Position numbers and translations under genes: made by a program. A stretch of 64,000 bases of DNA from the NCBI RefSeq assembly GCF_001577835.2, contig NC_029542.1:2244429-2308428 (forward strand). The letters are read 5' to 3'. Origin of the DNA: Coturnix japonica (Eukaryota > Chordata > Aves > Galliformes > Phasianidae). The notes beneath the pieces were generated by a model that ran no database searches, had not been told where the DNA came from, and was given only the letters and a program-made list of their open reading frames with translations. Numbering within the stretch: the first letter of the stretch is position 1; each line of letters opens with the position of its first letter. Below are positions 38,616-50,600 of this stretch, in pieces.

Positions 38616-40530
38616 ACGTGGTCTCTGTGTTTTGGCTTCGGGCTGGTCATAAAGCAATGGGTGAGGAGCTCAGGATCCAGCAACCAGAAGAGGCAGGATG
38701 CTGTGACAGCAAGGGAAGAAAGGGACAACAGTGGGTTTGGTGGCCTCCAGATGGGAGAGAGGAGCTCAGGCACAGCATGAGGGTCTTTGCTCATCTCCCT
38801 GCCTTTGCTGTGGGTTGGGGGTCTTGCAGCTGGGGGAAGAAAGGCTTGGAGATGAGGGATAAGCAGCACCCACAGTCCTTCTGGCTTTGGGACACATCTT
38901 TGGGTCTGTAGCCCATCTACCCTACAGTGCTGTGCTGTGAGCATTCCCTGCAGGTCTAAGCTGAACACTATGGAGCAAAGAGGGACATGCTTGGCCCTGC
39001 TGCTGTATGGTTATCATCCTACATCCCAGCCAGGACCATGCACCCTGGATGGCTTTGGTGCAGCCGCTCTGATGCATGAGTAGCATCCTGTAAAGCCCAG
39101 ACAGATCATGCTCCCTGGCTGACTCTGATGCACACACACAGCAGCCAGGAGCCATCCAGGGCTGTGCAATGCCAGCTGGAAGCTCCCTCCCTACCTGCAA
39201 AAATGGTGCTAACATCCTTAGAAGTGGTGAACAATTCATGAGACAACTCAGCCATCAGCAGAGCACCTGGGAGCAGATAACGCTTTGCTTTGTTCCTTGC
39301 AGTGCCCTCACTCCATGGACTGGCAGTTTAAAGCATTCTCCTTTAGTATGGCTGACTTCAGCCACCACCACAACCGAGCAACAGCTGCTTCCAATTCCCA
39401 CTGCTTGATATGAATGCTCATAAAAAGCAACATAAGCTGTTTATAGATGCATGATTAGATTCCTAGCTTCTGTCTGTGGTATTTCTACAGCTTCCACTAG
39501 GGACAATCTGGGCATTTAATGCCTTTAAAGTGCAGTCTGTGATTGAACCTGGCAGAGGACTGTGGTGAAAGGGCACTATAGGGCACCACTTGCTGCACTT
39601 TGGGCTCGTGGCCCTGCAGTGGCATTGCATCCTGCAGAGGATCGTGCTGTTACAGATGGTAACGGAGCAGAGAGGCAAAGGATCTGCCCAAAGCCACAGA
39701 GGAAATGTGCAGCAGGGGCTGGGGGCCCCACTGGATGTGATGGTCCTACCCCAGCAAGGCACAGACTGTGCTTCTGCTGCTGCACACAGTGTGTTCCAGC
39801 CTCCAGCTCCTGTGCAGACAGGAATGATGCTATAAATTAAAAGCAAAGAGGCTCTTGCAAGCAGGCAGAGAGCAGTGGAAAAGGACAGGGAGGACTCGAG
39901 AAGAATGCAAGGGCTGATAACTCCAGCTTCTGCAGCAGCCCCCAGCATACGTCAGCCATGCTGTGCTCTGGGGATCTGCTCTGTCTCTCCAAGGCAATAA
40001 GTAGATTCAGACAGAGGCAGGTTGGAATGATGTGTACAGGAGCAGCACATACCTCTATTCTGCACTGCTGTACTCCTCTGTGCTCCCTGCATTGAGCTCG
40101 GGGTGCTGAGGGGTGGCTTCAGTCCCATTTACACAGAGCATCCACTGACCTCATCCATAGAACTGCATGGCTACAGCAGATGGAGATGTCCCAGGACAAG
40201 AGTTCAGGCTGTTGCCCTTTCACAGTTCAAACACTTCACTGGAAGCCCAAGAAGTAAGAAAAATAACCTCCCACTTTAGGGAGAGCCTGTTGCTGTATCT
40301 CCTCAGCCTGAGATAAGGCAGAGGTTCATACCAAAGATGGCCTGGGTGTCAGGAGAAGCCTGTGTGCAACAGGGAGCAGACGGAGCTTCCACCCCAGGAG
40401 CTTCATCACGCAGAGGGGCAGAGATTGGGGTGAGGATGATGATAACAGAGCGGGCTCTGATGCACACACACTCACGTCTGCACATTCCACCATCACTTAT
40501 GGGAAGGTTCTGCTGCTCCTGGGGCAAAAC
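38616..40530. other. Intergenic stretch between MYL4 and CDC27
   Basis: No exon, RNA gene or clear repeat was recognised. The short open frames here overlap one another on both strands and show no codon bias or domain. Confidence 0.55.
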
Positions 40531-40531
40531 G

Positions 40532-40885
40532 GCTCAGCAGTTGGATCCTTATGGGTCCCTTCCAACATGGGGTTTTCTATGATGCTGTGAAAGCAACCCG
40601 GTTGGGAGCCAGGTGTCCATCATTGCCATTCATTGGTGGTGAATCCAGATGGCGGCTGCTCAGCGGTTGTGTTCCACAGGGGTCGGTGCTGGCTCTGTCC
40701 TGCTCAGTCCCTTCATTTCTGACCTGGATGGGGGCATTGGAACAGGAACAGGCTGTGGATGCCCCATCCCTGCAGGCATTCAAGGCCAGGCTGGATGTGG
40801 CTCTGGGCAGCCTGGGCTGCTGGTTGGTGACCCTGCACATAGCAGGGGGGTGGAAATGGATGAGCACTGTGGTCCTTTGTCACAG
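40532..40885 (+). mobile_element. Composite CR1 LINE fragments, plus orientation
   Basis: A CR1 3' terminus (gggtcccttccaac, then ttctatgatgctgtga) ends near 40590. A second piece starts after about 40630. It carries a remnant of the reverse transcriptase (ccacaggggtcggtgctggc, then catttctgacctggatgg) and then, without the intervening region, the 3' part (tgtggatgccccatccctgc to about 40885). At least two plus-strand copies, one internally deleted, lie head to tail. Confidence 0.75.
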
Positions 40886-40962
40886 GGACACCAGGTTTTC
40901 CACAGAGGCAAGGAAAGCTCTCCACAATCAAAGCTCCAACCTTTAAAACCTGACCCCCACAC

Positions 40963-40998
40963 CCCCCCCCCAAAAAAAAAAAAAAAAACCCCAAAAAA
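40963..40998. repeat. Homopolymer tract, poly(C) then poly(A)
   Basis: A run of C is followed by a run of about seventeen A, shortly after the CR1 remnant. CR1 elements do not normally end in poly(A), so its origin is unclear. Confidence 0.7.
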
Positions 40999-41309
40999 CC
41001 CGCTGAGCTCCAGTTAATGATCTGTGGGTCGTTAAAAAACGACTTTTTATGGTTTTATGGCAGATAAATGGATGGATTTACCACAGAGATGTGGGCCAGC
41101 GCCCTCTGTGCTCTGTGGGGGGGAACCAGGCCCCTCACCCACCACCGAGGGACGCTGAGGCTTCTTGAGTAACCCTGAAGTCCCATTTTTTGCTTAAAAA
41201 ACAAAAACAAAAAGCAGTTTGTTATTATTTCGTGTTGGTACAAAGCTGTTTTCAGGCCCCCAAGCGGCCTCCAACCCCCAGATCCTGAGGGGCAACACCG
41301 CCTGCCCCG

Positions 41310-41660
41310 CCTCAGCGCTCGGCTCTTTCCGTCCGCACTCGGGTGTTTCCGCCAGCTGAGTCGCTTCCGTTCGGCAGCCGAGAGGGCTGTTTTCCGTCAG
41401 CGTTCGGCTCTTTCCGCCCACCTCTTCGGGTGTTTCCGGCAGTGGGTTCGGCTATTTCCGCCGGTTGCTTCGGGCGGACTCGGCTCTTGGCCCACCTCGT
41501 TCCTTCCCTCCCCGCCGCCCGCCCCGGTAACGGTCGCTGCGAGTTTAAATGAGCGGGGGCCGGGCCGCACCGCGCCGCCGCCGGGACACGCAGTGAGGCG
41601 GGGCCGGGGCCGCCCCGCTCCGGGTTTGGCGAGGAGGAGGAGCAGGAGGAGGCCGAGGGG
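41310..41660 (+). promoter_or_regulatory. CDC27: CDC27 CpG-island promoter with repeated TTTCCG (ETS-type) motifs
   Basis: The CpG island upstream of the CDC27 ATG (41667) contains at least seven TTTCCG or CTTCCG words, the reverse complement of CGGAA ETS cores. Several sit in an imperfect duplication of about 85 bp: tcggctctttccg recurs at about 41319 and 41404, and cgggtgtttccg recurs at about 41340 and 41427. No TATA box is seen. The island continues downstream of the first exon to about 42020. Confidence 0.65.
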
Positions 41661-41666
41661 AGCAGG

Positions 41667-44600
41667 ATGACGGTGCTACAGGAACCCGTCCAGGTACCGA
41701 CCCCCAGGCGGACGGGCTCGGGCTGCCGCCGCGCTCAGGCCCCGAGGCCCGGTCCCGGCCTAGCTCGGAGCGGCGCCGCCCGCTCTATAGGGCCATGTCT
41801 GTAGGCCGATAAGGGCCCTGTCCGCTCGGGGGCTGCTCTCGGTGTCCGTTCCTCGGTAGCTGGGCCCTGTGGCAGCTCTATGGCCCCTCCCGTGGGCTCT
41901 CAGCAGCCCCCTGCGCCTCGCAGACCAACCCCTCACCCCCCTGATCCCTCCCGGTCTCCCCGTCGCTGTGCAGGCAGCACAAGGCCGCTCTGCTCCCCGC
42001 AGCTCCCCGGGGAGACCTGTTGAACCGTCCCGCTCACCTCTTTGCTGTTGTCTCGTTTCGATACGTGCTCGGTTCCCTACGTGTTGTGCCGGTGTGAAGG
42101 ACGTGCCTTGTTCCCTGTGGATGTGTCTCAGAGTTTGTATCTCTGCTCTGGGAGAGAAAACAACATAATTGTGTTTTTCTACCTTCATGTCCTACCTTGA
42201 TGGGCTTCCTGCTCGTTCTCAATCATCCCATTGCAAAGATATGATTTACAGGATAAGAGCTGCCTGTTTCTTCCTACCTTTCCCCTTATGTGCATCACTC
42301 TAATTGTGTGATTTTCTGCTAATCCCATTCATGTTCTCTTTTTAGCTTCTCAGTGTATTTATTCTCCTTGTTACGTTTGGAGCTGTAGGCATCTTGGTGC
42401 TACAGAAATGCTTGGTGAACAGTCTGGCTTTGATTCTTTCTTTAAGGAAAAGAGGATGAGGAAGGAAGGACTTCTCCTGTGGAAGACCACCACCCTGCTG
42501 GCCTGACCTTGTGTGAGATGGTGGCAGCCACAGTGCTCGCATAGAGCAGGGCCTTGTGTTTGTGATGCTGCTGTTCTGTTCCTCTGAGTGTGGGACGATG
42601 TGTTGGTAGGAATGAGTTTTCTGTTGGGTCTTCAGTGGTGTTACCCGTGCACTGCTGCAACCTTTGTATTTGTGATGCTATTTTAGCAGCTGGGTCTTCT
42701 AGGAAAACATGGGGTTGTGTTAGAAAAGGGAGCAAGAATGCATTTCAAAGGGAATGACAGGAAACAATACTTAATGTTTCCACTACTCTGCTAATTAGAC
42801 TAAGCTAGAAGAAAGTATTTGCTGTTCTAAAAGTTCCCTGGTAGAAATGCATGATAAAGACCTGTCTAATACTGTTCTCAAGCTTTTATCTGCTTGTGAG
42901 TTTTGGTAGGGTTTTGCTATAGTGAATGTCCCTATTTAGACTCTTCACATGCCAAATAACTCTTTAGTTAGTAATTCTGCTGCTGTTCCCTGCTTACAGC
43001 AATGCTGATAAGTTTAGGATTTGTTACTTGTTGTGGCCTTGGCTGGACTGTTGGTTTTTAAGGTAGAAAAGTTGCCAGTGCAGCCATCCAGATTAAGGCT
43101 GGCATTTGGTCCTGCCTGGATCTGCTGTTACAGGGCACAGCTGGGAGCTCTGTGCTGCAGAAGCTTTCTGTATCAGCTCACTCTTCTTTTTGCCCTGACA
43201 CCGTGTCTCCAATCATCAGACTCCATTTTGCAGTACACAGCTTGAATGAAGTTAAACTGTGCTTTTGAGTTCCTCTTCTAGCTGGACTCTGTGCATTTAT
43301 CTCTGATTTTCTATTTATTTGTGCTTTTTTTTTATAGTATGCATGAAATAAGCAGACATTACTTTTCACTTTGTAACTGCAGAGATGTTCTGTTTGTCAT
43401 TTCATCACCAGCTCCTACAAGGCTGATATTCCAAACTCATCTTTGTAGGCAAGATACACAAAGTCTGACAGATAAATGCTGGAAATCTCTGCTTCTATGT
43501 TGCCTTAAAAGTGTAATCTTTTAATTATCTAATAAGTTATGTCCTAAAAGACATCAAGATGACCGGTTAGATTTCTTCTGGCTCATTAAATGTCACAACC
43601 TCTGGTGCTTTGACTCATTTTATGTAGACAACAGAGCACTGTTGTACTTCTTGACGTGGTCAGCTTAAAACTCTTCAGCTCAGATGTAAGGCCTTGTATC
43701 TTGTGTACATTTGGGTGCCTTCCAAATAGCTCTGAAAAACATCATGGAAATAAAGTGAAGGCTTTCCTTGGAGTTCAGCTTTTCAAGGTGATCATCTGCC
43801 GTGACCCACATGAATGATGCTTGAACTCCAAGGCTGCTGCCATGGCTGGAAGCATCCAGTACCACTACGTGTCTGATTACTTACCAGAGCCTCTATAGCT
43901 AGCAAATATAGTGGAGTCTGTCACTGGAAACTCTCTTCCCCTCTCCTCACCTTGAACAAATGTTAAAATGTGCTATAAGTGATTGCTTAGCATGTCACTA
44001 CATTATTAAGCTTGAGAAGTAATTCCCAAGGCTGTGTAACTGTCAGAAGTGTGGGCTTATCCTTTGAGATTTGGGGGTTAGATATGAAGTGATGCTTGGA
44101 TGGTGCCCAGGATCTTCTAGGTTGAGAATAGACATGTGTGAATTGGCTTTTATTTGCTTGCTTTTGACTCTGAGGATGCTTTGCCATAGAGCTGTAGCTG
44201 GTGTGGTAGTTTTGGGATTCCCTGTTTGCTCTGCATTTACAAATGGATGTGTGTATTCAGGAGGCTGGATGATGAGAGCCTGGACACTTAACCTCTTCTG
44301 GAAGCATGGTAAAACTCTGCAGCACATGAAGCTTCTCTCCTGTCTGTATTTGTTTGCTGCTCAGAGAGCGGACATGACAGCTACAGTGCATCAGCTGCTT
44401 ATCATACACTCAAGGAGATGACTGCTTTGGGTCCTGGTGGGTGCAGTGCATGTAAAATGTAATCACTGCTGCAGAGAAGAGAGTAAGACTGGGTTGTCCT
44501 GGCCCAAAGAATTGCAGGATTAAGTAGTTTTTATTGGATAAATGCCCCCAAAGTGTTTTTGCTTTAAACCACTCTATAGCGACAGTGATGCTCCAGTCCC

Positions 44601-47600
44601 AAACTTGCTTCCTAAAGAATGCAGCAGCAATACTCTTTGTTGGTAGTTTGTGTAAGCTAGAGCTTTATCTTGTGCTATACCTGTAGAAAATCAGCACTGC
44701 ACTGGTGTGGTTGATCTCTGCCACCTTCCTCCCCCCTCACTACCCCCATAGGCAACACATGTGAGGATCCAGCTGTCAGAATCAGCCTAATGAAGGTGCA
44801 GCTCCAACTTGCACCTTTTTAGTTGCAAAATGACTATTATTACATAAATGGATTCTGCCAGCTGGCTTGTTGCGTTCAGTGGGACTCTGCTCAGCAAGGC
44901 TTGTTCTCTGAGCCAGTGTGTAGCATACCTTGTATAACACGGCTGTGATTTAGCCAAGAATGACTTGGGTCCCCTCTCAGCCTTTGGCAGGATCTTCTGG
45001 CATCTTGCTCTTGTTTGGGAACCAGATGATACTGATTTTTGCTATTATTTTTGCCACCATTACCCCCATGCTTTGTATGTGTGCTGAGACGGTGCCTTTA
45101 ACTCCAGGGCAGCTCTTGTTGGGTAGGTTGATCTGAATGCCACTTGTGGCTCACTGAAGGAAGAGCTGATTTGGAGAGCAGGAGGAAGAGGGAGACCTTG
45201 AGCTGCCCTAACCTGGAGTTAGTCTGAAAGGTTTTAACACCCTCCTTCTGTTCAGTTCTTCTCATACAACACTACCTGGGGGGCACAGCAATGCACGGCC
45301 CTGGAGCTTCTCAAGGTAAAAGCAGCAATTGCTCATGCAGACACTGGCTGAAGTTATCTGAAGCGTGGAGTACAGCTGGAGAGAAAGAACATCTTTGCAT
45401 TATTATTTGCAGAGAATTAATAATTTTTACACGGGCTTAAAGTACCTGTTGATTTTAAGTGTACAGCTGAGACCTACAGACCAAAGAGAAAATACCTCTG
45501 CAGAGGTGATGTGCATATCTGTGATATCTATATGTGATATCTATATAGTGATTGGGAACTCTGCTGTGTGCTGTTCATAAAGACTGTGTAGGCTTCCCTG
45601 GAGCAGAACTCACACATTTTTTTCACACCCTGAGTTTGTCAAGTTTGTGTTGGAAGAAGCAGCATATGGTCCGTGTAACTGTTTGTGATGTTTGGGGGGG
45701 AAAATGTGAAACTGGCACTTTTCTCCTACTGGAGACAGCATTCATTAGTTCTTTCTCTCTGAGAGTTTAATCTTAGTTTTGGATGTCTGTGGTATTGGGG
45801 TCTGGGTTCTGTTCATGTTTGTAGTTGCATATAAATATAGAAGTATTAGACCACAGAGCCTTGAATTCATAAGTTTAGCTCTTGTTTGGTTCACTAATAA
45901 CAAAACTGCTGCAAAATGGCAGTTTGGACTGTGGGGAAACTGCTTTGGAACTGGAGCTGCAGTCCTGGAACCAGCCTGTCTTACCTGATACACACGGACC
46001 ACAGCTGGTAGTGATGGGGAGAAGGACCAAGCAGGTGTTATGAGGGATTGATTCTTTTTTCCTCCCCACCCTTTCCCTGAAGGGGTTTTCATCTGATCTG
46101 AGGAAAATCATCTGGGTGATGTAACGAAGCTGATGTACCCCAGCCCTCTCCATCCTCTTGCTGGACAGCTCTTGCTTCTAGCTCAGCTGATAGCAATGCA
46201 GTGCAAGTAATTATGGCTGCTATTCCAGTGGTGCACAGAGTTTGTGTGCCTGTATCTGCATTTGATTTGCATTTCAGTTCAGCAATGTCATCCTTAAAGG
46301 CTGAATACTGTCAGCTTTGTGCACCAAACTTTGGTGTTTGTGAGAAAGGAATATTAGTACCCTCCAGCAGATACCTGTGTTCGACCAAGTCTACATACAC
46401 AAGCAAAATGCAGAAGGTAAATAACCTTCATGTGTCTGTGTGATACCTCAGCCCTCATCAGTGGCAGTAAAGTGGTGGCTAGTGAGCAAGGACCCAAACC
46501 AAATGGCAGCAGAAAGCGGTGGGTTGCTCCAGCCAACATCAAGAAGAGCACTGAACATTTCATATGCTTAACCAACAGCAGGTTTGTATTGACAGCCTCA
46601 CAGCCTGACAGGGTTCCTAGTCCTCTTGGTTTTCAGTTTGTCATGCCTCGAGGTGAGATGGTTTAAATGGGTTTATGCACAACGCATTAAAATGGGTTGG
46701 GCTCCCTTGATTCTTTTTTTCCTCCTTTCCTCTTCCTTAGACCAAGAGCAGAATGGTGCTGTGCTAGGAAGTTGGAGGCTGGCTTTATTCTTTCTGGTTG
46801 TACTATTTGGTGGTCTGCAGTAATCCGTGCTCCCTTAGACACAAGGCTAAAACTGTAGCAGGTGGAGTTGTTCTGGTGAGGCTTGTAGATGGTTGTATAT
46901 GGTGACTAGTGAGAAGCAGCTTTGTTCTTAGGTTGGGTTGTGCTATCAGTGCTGAGATGGTTGTCTCCTTTTTAATCTCCTTGCCACTAATAGTTGATGT
47001 AACTAAAGGCTGCATATTTTATGACTCCATTAAAACAAAGCTGAGCTGTACCTCCTGACAGTAAAAGCTAATGAGTTCTGCATCCTTAAATCTCTCTCTA
47101 AATACAGACTCTTTGTTTTCTTGTCTTGTAGGCTGCTATATGGCAAGCACTTAACCACTATGCTTACCGCGATGCAGTGTTCCTCGCAGAAAGGTTATAT
47201 GCAGAAGGTATGTATTGATGTGCTTTGTGAATATGAATGTGATGTTTCTTCAGTGTTGATTTAAGATTTTTTTTGAACCTTTGGTAAGAGAATTATAGAG
47301 AATTGCCTTCATAGATGGCCTTTCTTTGACATGTAATTCTTCGTGGCTTAGTAGTGAACAAAGATAGGGCTCAATCTCTTTTAAAGAGAGGGAATGAGTA
47401 GTGAGGATACACAGATACTTCCCACAGCCATAACTTACTGCTCAGGTTAACATCTCAGCATGGCAGTGCTTGCTGCTGTCTCACAAATGTGTGTTCTCTG
47501 GTGTTTTCAGTTTCAGCTGACAATTATACAGCGAGGTTTCAAAGTTACTCGAGGGATTAGCTGCTCTGTCCTTTATACTGCAAGTGCAAGTACAATCAGC

Positions 47601-50600
47601 AAGTCTGACCTCAGCCTTTTAAACCTGGATGCCAGCTCCAGCTCTTTGAATAGAGCATTCTCAGGGCAGTACGTAATACAGCTCTGCAGTGGAAGAAGTG
47701 TGGAAGCAGACATGATTCATCCTAAACAATTCTAGTTTCTGTAATAGAAAATGATATCGTGTCTCGATCACTCCAGCTTTCTGCTCTGATGGAGATTATT
47801 TTCTTCTGAAGGTTGACTAGTTCTTTCAGAATTTAGAAACCTGTAACAACTCAGCTTTAGGAAGAAGATTTAGAGGAGAGTTTGTGCCTACTGTGAGGCA
47901 AATAAAGCATCTGAATGGTAACTTCTAAGTCATGATTAAATAATTACAGGCAGTGAAGAGGACAAGATTTAATGTTGGAGGACAGGTAAATGATCTATTT
48001 TAATGGTCATAAAAATATGTTTAAGTCATGTCAAAAGACAGAGTAGGAAAGCAGTAGAAGTGACACTGCAAGTAGAGAAAGTTCAATCCTGTAATTAGGA
48101 TTAAAACCATTAGTTAGGCTGCTTAAGCTGAAGTTGGTTTCCCTTGGGGGAAGCTCTCCCTGACAGCCATGGTTGTGCTGTTCACGCACAGCTCAACCCT
48201 TTGCTGGGTGTTACTGGTGGGTGTTTGCTGGTAACACTCAGAGCCCAAACCTGGTGTGGTCAGTAGGTTAAAGTGCTTCTGCTCTACTAGAAGTTGCAGC
48301 TCTGCTTGGCTTGCTGTTATTTCAACAGCAGCTGGCTAATGCTTGTTTAAATTGGATAGCCAGAAGGATCAAAGTTCTCTTATAACAATAGATGTTGAAT
48401 TAGTATGACTATGCAAGAAAGCAGCACGTGGAAGCTGGTTATATGCTGACAAATAAATACACTTCAGTGGGTAATGAATTTGTCTAATGTTAGTACTTCC
48501 TTTCTTGTATCTGGTTCCTGGATCTGTTCTGCTCCCACCAGTTCCCTGTATGAAAGTGGTAAACGACCAACTAATAGTTGTCATTTTATTTCTCTTAGTA
48601 CACTCAGAAGAAGCACTGTTTTTGCTGGCAACGTGTTACTACCGCTCAGGAAAGGCATATAAAGCATACAGGCTCCTAAAGGGACACAGCTGTACTACTC
48701 CACAGTGTAAATACCTGCTTGCAAAATGTTGTGTTGACCTCAGCAAGTAAGTGAACCCTCTGTGTTCTGTTCCAGGGTTACAAATGTATTTTTTCCTTTT
48801 AATTTCTCCTTCATAGCTGTCAAAGTGTGTGATTTAATGATTCACTGACCCTTCAACTGTAAAGATAACTTTAAGTTCAATTCATTTTGCTTTCAGATGT
48901 GGACCTAATGAGCAATAGCCTGTATTGCAGAAACCTCCAGAAGGTCTTGAATAACTTGCAAAGGAGTTTTCAAGGGGAGGGGATAGAGGACTGGTTGCTG
49001 AGGTTGCTCAAGCTGACCAGGCTGGGAAGTGTTTGTTTTGCTTTTGTGTTTCTCTGATGCTCTGGCTTATTTCATTAAGTGTTTCCTGTATGGATTTAAT
49101 GGGCAGGCCTCTTCCCTCAAACAGTAAGCTTGCTTCTGTTATCCAGTTAATGCTGGAGGTGGACGTGGGGGAGAAGATGGCAGACAAAAAATCTTTTCTG
49201 AAAACAAGCAAGCAAAACAGCCAGATTCCATTCCATTGAGATAGCTCAAGCTATAGCCCCTAATGCCCAGAGGGTTTGTTAGTGAGGGTATTCTGCCTCT
49301 GTGTAGGCCTTCAGGGCTATTGCAGCTCCAATGTGGGAAACGGTATCTGACTGAGATGCAGAATGGAGAGAATAAGGCACCAGAGGAGGGAGAAACTTTT
49401 GCTGAAGGACCTCTTAATACTGCGGTATTCTTTGCAAAACATAAAGTGTGCTTTTAGTACATGACAGCTTGTTTGTATTCCAGGGTTTGGGGTGTAGGTT
49501 TCTCCCATTTTGAGAGGCCCTTTTTCTTTAACCTGAAAGAAAAAGGTTTGTTTCTTTAGTGGGTGGTGAAGTGTGTAGTTTGATGTAGCATGATGTGATT
49601 ATTTTGGTGATAGTCATGATTCTAACCACAGCATGTAACCAAAACACAGGTCTCTTGGAGAAGCTCTTTGATGCTTTCTTTAGCAGGCAAATCTGATTTC
49701 ATAAGAGTAGCAGAGAAGTCTTGGTTTATTGCATTTCCATCTACATTGTTTTAGCACTTTTGAAGCTACTTCTATTGAAAGGGAAATCACATTAATGCTC
49801 TACTTGGGAAGGTCCCCATGGAATAAATCTGAAGCTGATTGTTCTCCCTTGCTTTTACAAAGTCTGGATGTGTACAACACTGTTTTCTGAGCTGATTTCA
49901 GTTAGGTAGGTGGGATCTCTTGAAGATTCTTCAGAAGATGTTAAATTTAACTGGCACTTATTATAGAAATGTGCCTTGTTTTCTTGGAGGAGTGGCCTAC
50001 ACTGATGAGAGCATCTACAAACATATATGATTTCATGTGGAGGCAGGAAATGGTGAAAGAAACAAAGGCATTCAGATGCCAAGTGTGCCCTATCCCTGTG
50101 CTGGATCTTATGAACTGAGAGCCTAGAGCCTTACAGCTTGCTTTTCGCAGCTGGGAAACAAAGCCAAGCTGAGTGGTGGTGTCTTACTTAAAACTTCAAA
50201 GATGGAGCTCCTGGAATCATAGAATGGCCTGGGTTGGAAAGGACCCCAGTGTTCATTTAGTTTCAACCCCCTGCATGTGCAGGGTCACCAACCAGCAGAC
50301 CAGGCTGCCCAGAGCCACATTGAGCCTGGCCTTGAATGCNNNNNNNNNNNNNNNCAGGGATGGGGCATCCACAGCCTCCTTGGGCAACCTGTTCCCGTGC
50401 GTCACCACCCTCTGGGTGAAAAACTTCCTCCTAAGATCCAACCTAAACCTTCCCTGTCTCAGCTTGAAACTGTTCCCCCATGTCCTATCACTGCCCACCC
50501 TCACAAACAGCCATTCCCCCTCCTGTTTATACACTCCCTTCAAATATTGGAAGGCCACAACAAGGTCTCCCCAGAGCCTTCTCTTCTCAAAGCTAAACAA

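Noticed and set aside
40551-40946. A 131-codon plus-strand frame with a VPQGSVL motif
   Set aside because: The motif is the reverse transcriptase remnant of a CR1 fragment; the rest is non-coding CR1 3' sequence.
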